From: Pseudogymnoascus destructans
Taxonomy: Eukaryota; Ascomycota; Leotiomycetes; Thelebolales; Thelebolaceae
Length of the DNA stretch: 64,000 nucleotides
Direction of reading: 5' to 3'
Assembly: GCF_001641265.1 (NCBI RefSeq)
Contig: NW_020167526.1
Location: 682,001 to 746,000, forward strand
Shown here: positions 11,208-22,472 of the stretch, one piece after another
How the letters are laid out: every line of letters begins with the position of its first letter
How positions within the stretch are numbered: the stretch's first letter is position 1
The notes under the pieces: model-generated
Databases searched by the model: none
Told to the model about the DNA's origin: nothing
The model's input: only the letters and a program-made list of their open reading frames with translations
Made by a program: the position numbers and the translations under genes

Positions 11208-14200
11208 TCATTTTGGTTTCTGAGGGTATTTTCTGTGATATGCTTGGGTAACTTCTGGAGAATTTTCAAAGCTCTCTGCAGTATACCATGTCTTATCCGG
11301 TGGATAGTTCTTCCAAGCTGCCTTGTAGAAAAGCTTCTTTCGAATAACTTTTGAGTCGAGGATTTCGTCCACTTCCCACTCCTCTTCGCCATTGACAATG
11401 ACTGGAGGCTCTGGCTCCTGTTGCTGCCCTTCGATTGCATCATTCGAGTCAAGTCTTAATAGATTGGCATGAAATACTGGATGAATCTTTATGCTGTTTG
11501 GAAGTTTGAGCCGATATGCAACTTGCCCAATTCGCTCTAGAATTTCAAAAGGTCCCACTTGCTTGTGGTCTAGCTTCTTTGATGGCCTCTGTGTCTTTAT
11601 ATTTCGAGTTGAAAGCCATACTCTGTCTCCCACTTGATAGCGTGGTGCAGGTTTCCTTTTCTTGTTCGCGAAATGTTCCATTTTTGCTTGCGAGAGCGTG
11701 ATTTCATCCTGCAGAAACTCCCAAACCTTTGCCATGGTCTGAGCTATGTTCTTGTGCTCTTGTTTGGCTTCGTGATATGCTTGCTGCTCTGTATCAAAGC
11801 TCATTCTTGGTTTATAGCCCTTGTTCGCAAAAAATGCACTTGTCTTGGTTGCATCTGATGGCAAACTGTTGGCAGCAAACTCCGCCATGCACAAGTATGA
11901 AACCCAATTGTCTCGAAGATAGTTCACATGAGCTCGCAAGTAGCGTTCGAGCTCTGCATTGAATCGCTCAGTCTGTCCATCTGTTTCTGGGTGGAAGGCA
12001 GTTGAAAGTTTGGCTGAAATTTTCCAAACTTTGCAGAGCAAACTCCAGACTTCTGCAATGAACTGAGGACCTCTGTCTGATATTATCGAGTTTGGTAGAC
12101 CATGGTGCTTCCATACATGTCGAAGTAAGAGCTGTGCTGTAGCTTCTGCAGTAGTCCCTTCTTGCCCAGCGAAACACGGAATGAAATGTCTTTCTTTCGT
12201 CAACCTGCATGCAACAACCAAGATAGCATTGTTCCCTTCACAGAGTGGTAATCCTGTCACGAAATCCATTGATATATCCATCCATGGTCGACTGTCAATA
12301 GGGATTGGTTGTAGAAGTCCATTGTAGGAATCTCGAGATGGTTTCGATCTTCGACAACTATGGCAGTTTTTGATATATCGAATTATTGTTTTGTCCATGT
12401 TTGGCCAGTAATAGTGCTGTTTCATGACTCGCAGCATCTTTCCAGCTCCTGGATGTCCCATAGAAGGTTGTTCATGAACTTCTCTCAACAAGTCCACCTG
12501 AATGGTTTCTGGCACCCAAACTCGATTTTGATATTCTAGCATGCCGTTTTTGAGTTCGCAATAAGCCAATGCAACCTCTTTGCTTGTTCGATCACCATTC
12601 TCAAGCTTCTGTAGTGTAGCCTTGCAGAATTTGTCTTCCAGTTGAGACTTTTGGATTTTCTCAAGAATTGTCATTTCTCTGATATGAGTTTCCACTGGAG
12701 CTAGCTGAGCTGTTTGGCCTTGTTCTTTGAGTTTCTGAATGTCTGGATATAGCCTCGAAGGTGGTAGCAACACCTGAAGCTGTTGCTTTTGTCGATCATC
12801 ATCATCATTGCCTTCTGGTCTGTCACCAGGCCTTCGAGTCAAAGCATCTGCTTTTCCATTTTACTTCCCAGGCCTATAGATGATCTGGAAGTTGTATCGA
12901 GAGAGGAATTCAGCCCATCGAGCTTGTCTTCTTGTCAGCTTCTTGGTGGACATGAAGTATTCCAAGCTTTTGTGATCAGACAAGACTTGGACTGGAAAAT
13001 CTGTCCCTTCAAGTTCTGGTCTCCATGCTTCGAAACATCTGATGATTGCAAGCAATTCCTTGTCATATATCTCGTAATTGCATTCTGCAGGTGCTAGCTT
13101 CTTCGAGAAGTATGCAACTGGATGTAGAACCCCTTGATCATCTTTTTGTGACAAGACTCCTGATGAGATGAAGTCTGAGGAATCTGCTTCGACATAGGCT
13201 GTCTTGTTTCTATCGAAATGCCTCAAGACAGGAGCTTCTGTGACTGTTTGTTTCAACAGCTCGAATGCAGTTTGGCATGCATGAGTCCATTCGAATATCT
13301 GATCCTTTCTGGTAAGGTTCACCAATGGCCTCATGATGCTGGAGTAATTTCAGATGAACCTTCGATAGAAATTGCAGAATCCAATGAAAGCTTGCATATC
13401 CCTGAGCGATTTTGGAGTTCGCCATTCCAATATAGTAGAAACCTTTGCAGGGTCCATGCGAATGCTATTGACTCCCACGATGAGTCCTAGGAATTTGGTT
13501 TCTTGGACGAAAAACTCACATTTTGAGATATCTGCTTGCAGTCCAGCTTCCCGAAGCTTCTGTAGGACTTTCCTTATGTGCTCTGTATGCTCCGCTCGAG
13601 TAGCACTGTAGATAAGAATGTCATCCATGTATGCGGTGACGAATTGGTTGAGGTAATCCATGAGGGTTTCATTCATGTACCTCTGGAATGTTGCTGGACC
13701 ATTTGTGAGTCCGAAGGGCATGACCTTGTATTTGTAGGATCCAAATCGAGTTCTGAATGTAGTAAGGTCTTCATCTTCTTCTGTCTGCATTCAAATTCGA
13801 TTGAAGGCATGTCGAATGTCCAGTTTGGTGAGATATTTTGCTCCTATGACTTGGGCCAGCGTTTCATCAATGAGTGGTATGGGATATCGATCCTTTTTCG
13901 TTATGGCATTTAGCTTCCTGTAGTCAACACAGAATCGAAGACCACCACCTGGCTTTCTCACAAACATAATGGGTGAAGAGTATGGGGCTTTGCTTGCTTC
14001 AATGAACCCTTTTGGCAAGTGCTCGAAGACATATTCTTCGACCAAATCAAGTTCTTCCTTTGACATATTCCAGAGTGGTGCATATCCCAGCTTTGCATCA
14101 CCTTCGAGTTCAATATGATGGTCTGAAGGTCGATGGGGAGGTAGCTTGTCTGCTGCCATTTTTGAAAAAACATCCAAAAATTCATGAAATTCCTTCGGAA

Positions 14201-14933
14201 GGATCAGTCGAGAGTCAATTTCTTCAGTTTTGGTCTTGTTCTTGTGCTCGATTATGTCCTTCATTGATATAGCAAAGACTTGAGCTCCTCTTTGCTTCAT
14301 GAGCATTCGAAATGGTGCTGCGCCAATCATTGCTATGGTGCAAGGTTTTGGTTTTTCCACTTTCGGAGCAGGTTCCGGAGGAGGCATTTCTTTGGCTTTC
14401 TTCTTTGGCCTTTGTCTTTCGCTTTTAGATATAGGCTCTGTTTCGAGGGCTCGATCTGGTATAGAATGGTTGCAATAATCTCCAGTGAAGAGGACTTGAT
14501 CATTGATCATATCGAGAACAACTCCATGTTGCTTCATCCAAGCTTTCCCGAGAATGATGGAATGTTTTCCCAGCGAAGTGATGAATAATGGACATAGGCT
14601 TTCCACATGCTCTCCCACTTGTAGTCGAGGATATATAGCATGTGTGATAGCAGGGGCAGCCTCTCCATTGAATCCTTCAACTTGTTTTGGCTTCACAAGT
14701 TCGACTGGGGCTATCCCTTCGATTTCACATATTCTTTCTGCATCAGCAGCATTAATGAAGTTTCCACCTGTGGCACCAGTATCGATCAATGCATGGACAA
14801 TAGCTTTGTATTTTCCTATTCTACAAGTAGCTAAGAAAGGGGTGTCCGGATCAAAACTGGATCTCGAGGAAGAAGCTGCAATTCTGGCTGCACTGCCTCT
14901 AGTGATGACTTGTCTAGAGGCTATTCGTTTTCC
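11208..14933 (-). pseudogene. Gypsy-1 pol polyprotein with three in-frame stops
   Basis: The pol frame is entered by a -1 shift near 14930. Protease motif LIDTGATGG (about 14790); RT with FCVDYRKLNAI and YMDDILIYS (about 13625); RNase H with EADSSDF (about 13170) and DHKSLEYF; integrase with HHCC (H..C-X2-C near 12355-12480), DFVTGLP, SDRGPQF and TDGQTERF; GPFEI motif; C-terminal chromodomain (WEVDEILDSK...WKNYPPDKTW) ending at 11208. Stops in one frame: TGA 13791-13793, TGA 13350-13352, TAA 12861-12863. By comparison with Gypsy-2 these replace CGA, CGA and CAA, all C-to-T. The frame is otherwise unbroken for 1240 codons, so decay is by point mutation only. Confidence 0.92.
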
Positions 14934-16237
14934 GAATCGATGATAGACTCAGCTGTAGATACCTCATTCACTTGAGCTTTGAGCTTCTGGGGACAGTCTC
15001 GAGCTCGATGTCCATTTTGTCAGCATATGAAGCATTTCCCAAGTTTCATGAGCATTTCTTTTGCTGGATCTTGATGCGGTGGTCGATACAGCTTCTGCGT
15101 CTTGTTTTGCATGTTCGAATCCATTGTAGGTTGAGGGATTGAAGTTTGAAGTGCCTGGCCCTGATTTTGAGTTTGGCCCATGTTGTTCGAAAATGACTTT
15201 GGCTTCCTTTTGTCTTCTTGTTCCTTGATCCGCTGAATGTTCTGGTCGATGAGCATGCATTTCTTTGCAAACTCGTGAAGTGTAGTAGCTCCAACTTCAG
15301 CCACTAAGGCTTTCTGCATCTGTTGGTTGACTTTGAAGCGCAAGTCATCCAGCAAAGTTTCTTCAGAGTAATCAAGCTCTGTCGTGAGCCTTTGGAACTC
15401 AGCCCAGAACACTGCAAAGGTGTTGTTTCTCTGATACAGCTTTCGATACTCAGTTTGAGCTGTGTGCCTTCGATCGGGATCACTGAAGACTTTTTCCAAA
15501 AGTTCGAGAATTTCTTCTGCTGTCTGCAATTTGTTTGTAGAGTTTGGTCGAAGCCTTGGATTGACATGTCGAACTGCCAATCCTCCCAGTCGACTCTGAA
15601 TGTAGCTCATTTGTAAAGTCTGTGTTGGAAAATGATCAATGTTGGCTTCGAGCTTGAGGCGAATTTTCACAACCCAGTCTTCAAATGCTGGCTCTATCCC
15701 ATCTGTGAGGATTGGAGGGTCTGGAATCCGAGCTGACAGTCGACTGTGAGAGTGGTGTCCTGGTTCATTCTTCAGAGCTTGTTGGGTTTGCTTTTCAAGA
15801 TATTTCTGAATTGTTTGTTGCTCTGTGATTTGTTGCTCGTTGCTCTGGATCAGTTCCTGTAACTGGAGAATGGCATCATCCTTTTCAGCCAGTATCGAAT
15901 TTGAGTCCTCTGCTAGGGCCAAATAGTCCCGAAGAATGTTCTTGTGCAAAGTCCATGCCATTTTCTGGTTGGCGACAGATAGTTTCTGGAATTCGTCAAA
16001 GGTTTCAACATTCCATTCAGCCTTTTCATATCGATTTGCAAGTATAGATTCATGTCTCTCTTGAGCTGTTTTGCCCAGAGTGTGAAGGAAGGTTTTGGAT
16101 TTGAAATTAGGATCATGAAGTTCATTGGTTTGGTTTGCAGAGCTTGGAATTGATGCTCCTTCTGCCAGGGATTCCTGGTCTTGTTCTGGATCATTTCGAG
16201 CTGCCATTGCAGCTTTTTCTTCAGCTGTATAAGCCAT
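14921..16237 (-). pseudogene. Gypsy-1 gag with one in-frame stop
   Basis: Begins at ATG 16237. The first 180 residues are polar and helical; then the retrotransposon Gag core (DGIEPAFEDW, about residue 180, to LDDLRFKVNQ). The CCHC knuckle near 15025 is interrupted: CFIC, then TGA at 15020-15022, then QNGHRARDC in the same frame. The frame ends at TAG 14921-14923, just after the point where pol takes over at -1. In other copies the codon at this position is CAG or similar; a C-to-T change is the simplest cause. Structural capsid/nucleocapsid role by family. Confidence 0.85.
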
Positions 16238-16589
16238 AGCGAGTTGCTATTTCAATTTCGTTTTATATCGTCAAGTCAGACACATATTGCCAAAGGCCCT
16301 ATTGTGCAGTTGTTGGCCGTAGGAGCCACTCGAGAGGAGCGCACTTCCCTCACAGTTATATCCTTGTCGAGGGAGCGTTGTAAAAGGTCTGACTTGCGAA
16401 GGTGGTGTGTGTGTGTCGAGCTGACTGTCGAAAGCCAACTTTGAGGGGTTGCCTGGAGATCGTCCTAGAATCGACTTCAGGATAAGGTTTCTGGTTCTGG
16501 GGTTTTCAAAGAGTGGATTTCGATTTCGATTTCAGAAGAGGGTTCAGCTCAAAGAGCAGGAAAAGAGGTATAAGAGAGATTGAGTTTTA

Positions 16590-16842
16590 TGTCACGGTTC
16601 ACCAAGGCATAGGGCGCCAGTTGGGTATTATGAATTAAACTCAATCTAGAGAAGAAAGGAAAGAGAAGAGGAGCACTCGAGCAGTGGCTCGATCTATATA
16701 CAGCTATTGTGGAGTGAATTCTCTTTAGCGAGACCAGTTCTGAGAATTCACTCCACAACTGAAAACTTCGCTCCAACCCCGGAAAGCTCCCCACACCCCT
16801 GAACCCCCACTCGAGCTGCAAGGCGCACTTGATATCGTAACA
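16590..16842 (-). repeat. Gypsy-1 5' LTR
   Basis: 253 bp, TGTCACGG...CGTAACA; near-identical to the 3' LTR. Immediately beyond is the ATAAA duplication and the rest of pogo-B. Confidence 0.93.
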
Positions 16843-18243
16843 ATAAAAGAGCTCTTTGTGAAGATTCAGTGATTATCAGAGACTGGTTTAAGCTCATACG
16901 AAACACGGTCGCAAAGTACGGAATTCAAGAGGAGGATATATACAACTTTGATGAAGCTGGGTTCTCACTGGGAATGATTGCTACTGCTAAAGTAGTCACT
17001 AGCTCAGAGTCAAGGAATCGTCCGAAAGCTACACAGCCAGGAAATCGAGAATGGATGTCAATTATACAAGGAATCAACTCGTACGGGTGGTCAATTCCTC
17101 CATTCATTATTTTCAAAGGAGCAACCCGCCTTCGTCATGGTATAACGACGACGAGGTACAACTCCCACGCGATTGGGTGATTACATTAAGTGAAAACGGG
17201 TGGACTACAAATGCAATTGGTTTTGAGTGGATTCAGCATTTTGAGAAACATACTCAGAGTCGTACGAAAGGAGTATATCGTCTCCTAATTCTTGATGGCC
17301 ACGAGTCACATATTTCAGTCGAATTCCAACAGTATTGTCAAGAGCACCTAATTATTACCCTCTGTATGCCACCACATTCATCACACCTCCTCCAGCCTCT
17401 TGATGTTGGGTGTTTTAGCCCACTAAAGTCCTCGTACGGAAAGCAGGTCGAGGGTCTCGTACGACTCCATATTCACCATATCACAAAGCTTGAGTTCCTC
17501 TCTGCCTTTAAAGAAGCGTATAAAGCTGCATTTACAGAGCAGAATATTAAGAGTGGCTTTCGAGCAACAGGTAATTATAATAATCTTTATAGTAAATACT
17601 ACTAACTTAGTTATAGGGTTAGTTCCGTACGATCCAAATACTGTCCTTTCGCACCTTGATCTCCGACTAAAAACACCAATCCCACCACCTGTTGAAAAGG
17701 AGACTTGGACCTCAAAGACACCCCAGAATGCGACTGAAGTTGAATTCCAAACAACACACCTTAAGAATCGAATCGTACGACATCAGAATAGCTCTCCAAG
17801 TTCAATAAATGAGGCATTTGACCAGCTTGCTAAAGGAGCTCAAATAATGGCCCATTCATTTACACTCCTTAAAGCTGAAGTCAAGGCGCTACAGCAGGCG
17901 AATGCGCTCAAAAAGCGAAGGGCAAACAAGCGAAGGAAGCGTATTCAATTAGGTGGAAGCTTGACAATTGAGGAAGGTGATGAGCTCGTACGGAGTACTC
18001 AAACTCAGGAGGAGGAGGGTGGTGATGCCACACAGGGTCAGCGCAGGAAAGAAAACCACGACGATGTGGCACATGTAATCAAGTTGGACATAATGCTCGT
18101 ACGTGTAAAGAGGCATTAGATTCAATTACTGTAGATAGCTAGAGTGTTTTAAAGGGTTGTTGTTATAATATACCTACGAAGTTGTATTTTGGTGGTTATT
18201 TTGCACGGTTCGACCGGGTGCACGGTTCGATTGGGAAATACGT

Positions 18244-18288
18244 TATATTATATATATATTGCAGATGTATATATATATATATTATATA
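18244..18288. repeat. TA-rich spacer between pogo-B and pogo-A
   Basis: 45 bp of TATATA with the word ATTGCAGATGTA. It includes the right TA of pogo-B and the left TA of pogo-A. It is part of the inverted repeat whose arms are 10375-10402 and 20165-20192. Confidence 0.75.
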
Positions 18289-20147
18289 ACGTGCATGTAT
18301 AACGAAAGTGCCAAACAAGCGAAAGTGCCAAAATATCGCGACTACCCCATAAGAATTGCGATAAATCCACCATAACAATATAAATTAATTAAAACTACTC
18401 GGAGTCCTCTTCCTCAGACCTGTCTATTACAATCTGACAAGTGCGCGCATTGTGTCCAGTCTCACCACACTTGCCACAGCGACGTGCATGGGTTTCTTCC
18501 CTTGGCTTCCGACCACTACTTGCCCTTATTTCTTGCTCTACTTGCTGCACAACGTCCCTCTCGTCCTGTAGCTCCTGTGCTACCTGTTGACTAAGTGATC
18601 CTCCTTGCTGTAGTCGTGTTTTTTTAGCTCTCCGGCGCTTGCTTAGCACTTCATTTGCCTGTCGCAGGTTTTGGTTCTCTGCTTTTAACAATGCTAATTG
18701 ATGCATTATTTGCGATGCACCCTTTGTAAACTGGTCAACAGCTGCATAGATTGAGGTTGGAGAGCTATTTTGATGATGCGCAACTCGGTTTTCAATGAAA
18801 GTAGACTGTGATACAGCTTCAGTTGGGTTATTTGGTGTCTGAGAAACCCATGGTTGAGCGGTGTTTGGGCAAGAGGTTGGAGGTGTTGGCGTCTTAAACC
18901 TAAGGTCAAGTGTAGATATTACACTCTCAGGGCTAAATGGAAGAAGCCCAGCACCTCGGAACCCTCCCTGAATATTGCTTTCTGTCATTGCAATGTTAAA
19001 TGCAGCGTGGAAGGCAGGAAAGAAGTCATCCTTAGTAATGTGAATAATATGAGCCCGCATCATATCTTCAATTTGCCAACCGTAAGCTCTCTTTAATGGG
19101 CCAAAACAGCCAACATCAAGTGGTTGGAGTATATGGGAAGAGTGAGCAGGCATACAAAGTGTAATAATGTTGTGTTCTTTGCAGTACTCCTCAAACTTGT
19201 CTGAGTGGTGGCTCTCATGACCATCAAGGACTAACAAGCGATAACCACCAACACTCCGGGGCTTTGTGTGCTTCTCAAAATGCTGAATCCAATCCATACC
19301 TCTCTCGTTTGTAGTCCAGCCATTTGCAGTAACAGCGATTACCCAATCTGCTGGAAATCCGCTATTCTCATACCAAGATGCAAGGTGGTTTTTACCTGCC
19401 ACAATGACAAATGGCGGCACTGCCCAACCTTGAGAACTAACGCCTTGGATTACTGTAACCCATTCCCGATTGCCAGGCTGCACCTTTTTTGCCTTTGCCC
19501 GCCCATCTGAGCTCGTTACTACCGTTGCGCTTGAGATGACGCCCATCATAACCAGTCTCATCAAAGTTGTAGTATATCTGCATTGTTGATGCCATACTTT
19601 AGAATTGTGTCCCATACAAGCTCAAACCAGCCACGAATGACTTCTGGATCTTCGCACTTAGCCCTCTGGTAGTCGTATTTTCGCTGGAAGCGTGTCCGGA
19701 GCTCTACATGGCGCTTAACAAAGTTTGAAGCCCAACGTGACCCGACGCGTGGCGCGTCGCGTGTTGCAAGTAGTCGATTTGCCATATCTTCAACAATAGA
19801 CAACTGAGGAGGGAACCCTTTAGCAGCTAAGTCAAGTATATACTGAACAAGAACTGATTCCTCTAGGTTACTTAATTTCCGTAAGTTGGCTTGGATATCG
19901 CGTCGTGAAGGTACGCCTTGTAAACGGTGACGTAGCTTGCGGTGGTCTACGGAATAGATCCTAGCTGCAACTCGAAGGCGCAAATTTGGGTCGCTTTGCA
20001 TAACTTGGATAGCTAGCACTAATTTGCTTTCATCATTTTTATGGCGCATGTTTTGTTGTGGAGGAATTTAACATTTAGTTGGGGGGGTTGGTCACCGCAT
20101 GATTTTGGCACTTTCGCTTGTTTGGCACTTTCGTTATAAATGCACGT
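18289..20147 (-). mobile_element. pogo-A DNA transposon
   Basis: 1859 bp with 46-bp TIRs (18289-18334, 20102-20147; one mismatch) starting ACGTGCAT, flanked by TA. Each TIR carries two copies of CGAAAGTGCC. Closely related to pogo-C at 33171 (same length) and more distantly to pogo-D at 60437. It lies just downstream of the phosphate-type transporter gene. Confidence 0.94.
18395..20049 (-). pseudogene. pogo-A transposase with frameshift at the first catalytic Asp
   Basis: ATG at 20049. Psq/CENP-B-like HTH (residues 1-130), then the DDE domain and a C-terminal CCHC knuckle (CGKCGETGHNARTC, near 18450). Around 19560 an extra base and, 20 bp on, two missing bases scramble the YNFDETGF motif relative to pogo-C and pogo-D, removing the first catalytic Asp. 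The second (LVLDGHESHH) and third (QPLDVGCF) Asp remain. Everything after the break stays open to the stop at 18395. Likely inactive, but its TIRs are good, so it could be mobilised in trans. Confidence 0.9.
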
Positions 20148-20164
20148 TAACGTTATATATAATA

Positions 20165-20192
20165 TACATCTGCAATCAACATTTTAATTACC
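20165..20192 (-). repeat. Right arm of TA-rich inverted repeat
   Basis: Exact reverse complement of 10375-10402. It lies 59 bp beyond the stop of the transporter gene and may once have been part of its 3' region. Confidence 0.8.
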
Positions 20193-20250
20193 AACACCAT
20201 CTCACCAATATCCAACTCCACGCCAACCCAAACGCTAACCCAGCCCCCCT

Positions 20251-22472
20251 TTACACCCGTCCATTCTCCCCACCCTCCACGTTTCTCCTCCTCCTCCCCA
20301 ACCTCCCCCTCAGCTTCCCCCTCCCCCCAAGCCCAACCGCCAACTCCTCCAACGACAAACTCGATACCACCCACCTCCCCCTCTCCTTCCCCCCATCCAC
20401 GCCCTTCGCCGCACTCCCTCTCGGCCCCTGCACCTCCGGGATCCACGCCCACGCCACGAGCGCTCCAATCCCCATCAGCGGCGCAAAGGCGATCAAAAGG
20501 TACCCTAAGTGGCGAGAGTGGGGGTCGTTGATGTGCAGGGAGGGAAGGAAGGCGACGACGACTATGGAGCCGAGTTTTCCCAGAGAGGCTGAGATGCCGT
20601 GGCAGGTTGCGCGGTAGCGGGTTGGGAAGAGCTCGGCGGGGAGGATGAAGGTTAGGGTGTTTGGGCCTGGTGGGGGTGTTAGTGGGGGGTCGGGAAAGAG
20701 GACTTTCAGAGGGGGGAGGAAGGTAAGGTTGAGAAAAGGGGCCCCGTATGGGGAGAATGTGAAGGGAAAGAGAAAGGGAAAAAGGGAACGGAAAAAACGT
20801 ACCAAGATTAAACAACAACTGCACCAACACATAAAGCGTAATAACAAGGGCATGCAAATCCGTATCCACAGCCCTAAAATAACTCCCCCCAATAACTGCA
20901 AACAGCACCCCCATCCCCGCAAAACTCCACACCAACCACGCCCTCCTCGGCACATAATTAATCGCCTTAATCAGCACCGCGCTCCCCACCAACGACCCCG
21001 CCGCATCCGTAATAATCGCCCTCACCCCATCCAGCCTCAGCGTCTCATAGATCCCTATCCCCACATCCGCCGGGTTTGCCCAGCTCGGAATCAACTCCTC
21101 CACCACCTCGACGCGTTTAGAAGACCAGAGACGAGCGATGGTGCGTGGGTTGTTGATACCGAGGCCGTAGAAGGCGAGGTCGAGGAGGAACCAGGTCAGG
21201 GCTGTGCCGGCGAGGGTGCGGTAGTTGCCTTCGGTCCAGAAGTAGCGTTTGAGTTCGGCGTAGGAGAAGGGGTTGGGGTGCGTGGGGGAGGTGGTGGATG
21301 TTGAGCCGGCGTCGTATTCGTCGTCGTCGTCCGGGGGGGCGGTGGCGTGGGTGCTGTGCCGGACGGGGCCACCGCCGCTGAAGTCGATGATGTCCATGCT
21401 ACCGTCTGAGACGGCGGATGCGGCGTCATCGTCGTCGTCGTAGTGTGCGCGCGGAAGAGGGCGGAGGCCTGGCGTGCCGTCTTCGAGACCGAGGCCGTTG
21501 GGGCGGCTGCTGTCATCGTCGGCGGTGGGAAAGGAGGCGCCTGGCTGGCGGAGGTATTGCTCTGTGTCTCTGAGGGCGCGGGCGCCGTCTTGGTCGACGT
21601 CCAGGGTGTAGCGAGGGGATTCGGGGATGGTGAGACGGAAGCCGATGGCGATTAGGGCGGGGATGGCGCCGACGCCGATGACCCAGCGCCAGATGCTGTC
21701 GACGATCTTTTTGGCGGCTTCGTCGTCGTCTTGCATCAGGTGCAGGCCGCCGGCGCGGCCGACGGTGAGGAGGACGATGAGGCCGACGAGGGAGGCCATT
21801 AGTTGGCCGATGGGTTGCATGATGAAGACGGCGGCCATCATGCGGGCCCGGGATTGGCGGGCGGCGAATCTGGGGAGGTTAGTTTTGGTTTGGCGGTGAA
21901 TTTGGGTTTATTTGCGCCTCTGGAAACTTACTCTGCTGTGATGACAGCACTTAGGGGGTACTCGGCCCCTATGCCTACCCCCACGAAAAACCGCCAGAAC
22001 ATCATCCATGACAGGATGGACATGGAGTCATTATACCCCGCCGAGCTCTGCGCGACGCCAAGGGTGCCAAAGATGACGACAATCAGCTCGAAGCCATATA
22101 ATTTCCTACGCCCATATCTATCGGCGAGGAATCCGAAGATCAGCTGCCCGAGACACGAGCCGACTAGCGTGATAATGTTGATCTTGCCCTCTCTGCCGGA
22201 GTTGTCATCAGGCCAGTAGACGAAGGCCAGACACGGGAGAATGACATTTGTAGCGAATAAGTTGTATGAGTCGGTGAAGAAGCCCGAGGCGGCCACAGCC
22301 CACACCTGCCAGTCAAAACCGTTGTTATCGATATCACGACAGATCTGCTCTCTCTTGTCGTCGTTGGTCTGGGGAAAATTCGTCAGAGGCGCGTTCGCGG
22401 TAGACGCTCAGCAGCGGAGTCACTCACCGTGTGGTGCCGGCCAACGTCGGTGGGATTGATCCAGACACGCAT
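20251..22472 (-). CDS. MFS transporter of the phosphate / glycerophosphodiester:H+ type
   Basis: Four exons on the minus strand: 22472-22428, 22368-21932, 21869-20803, 20666-20251; 654 residues, all junction phases agree. Introns of 59, 62 and 136 nt; the last has a CTAAC branch. Membrane protein with 12 expected helices: ASGFFTDSYNLFATN in helix 1, the MFS loop GFLADRYGRRKLYG, GVGIGAEYPLSA, PESPRY before a long acidic cytosolic loop (runs of Asp, about residues 275-360), and GPNTLTFILPAELFPTRYR with HGISASLGKLGS near the C terminus. These match fungal PHO84/GIT-type symporters; Glu instead of Asp in the EYPLS motif favours the GIT-like branch. It probably imports phosphate or a phosphodiester across the plasma membrane; the substrate cannot be fixed from sequence. 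Confidence 0.88.

Larger units (their letters stand above)
10879..16842 (-). mobile_element. Gypsy-1 chromovirus-type LTR retrotransposon
   Basis: Complete element on the minus strand with LTRs 10879-11130 (3') and 16590-16842 (5') and an exact 5-bp duplication ATAAA (10874-10878, 16843-16847). A polypurine tract (minus strand of about 11131-11145) lies next to the 3' LTR. Order: gag, protease, RT, RNase H, integrase, chromodomain. LTRs differ by about two changes, so insertion was fairly recent, yet four in-frame stops interrupt gag-pol. It disrupted the pogo-B transposase. Confidence 0.95.
10485..18141 (+). pseudogene. pogo-B transposase, interrupted, with a short intron
   Basis: The N-terminal psq-type HTH starts at ATG 10485; the reading continues until Gypsy-1 (10879-16842) and resumes at 16843. 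Catalytic landmarks are YNFDEAGF (first Asp, near 16950), LLILDGHESH (second) and LQPLDVGCF (third), spaced as DD35D. Frame breaks occur near 10756, 17125 and 18040. Between 17571 and 17616 a 46-nt intron-like segment (GTAATT, branch TACTAAC, TTATAG) restores the conserved RATGLVPYDP reading when removed; pogo-A, -C, -D and -E have no intron there. A CCHC knuckle (CGTC...GHNARTC) follows near 18075. It ends at TAG 18141. The intron looks acquired or host-like; function is lost as read. Confidence 0.85.
10403..18243 (+). mobile_element. pogo-B DNA transposon (split by Gypsy-1)
   Basis: TIRs of about 51 bp begin ACGTATTTCCC at 10403 and end GGGAAATACGT at 18243, with one mismatch by eye, and are flanked by TA (10401-10402, 18244-18245). 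Each TIR holds two direct copies of the word TCGAACCGTGCA. Without Gypsy-1 and its ATAAA duplication the length is 1872 bp, like pogo-A, -C and -D. It sits 45 bp from pogo-A in the same TA-rich inverted repeat. Confidence 0.92.

Noticed and set aside
12861..15022. Programmed stop readthrough or TGA recoding in Gypsy-1
   Set aside because: Each stop replaces a CGA or CAA seen in a related copy, the element has four of them, and Gypsy-3 and host genes use normal stops; mutation is simpler.
20153..21841. Unspliced 562-codon reading over the transporter 3' half
   Set aside because: Splicing 20802-20667 gives the conserved GPNTLTFILPAELFPTRY continuation and consistent phases; the unspliced tail is low-complexity.
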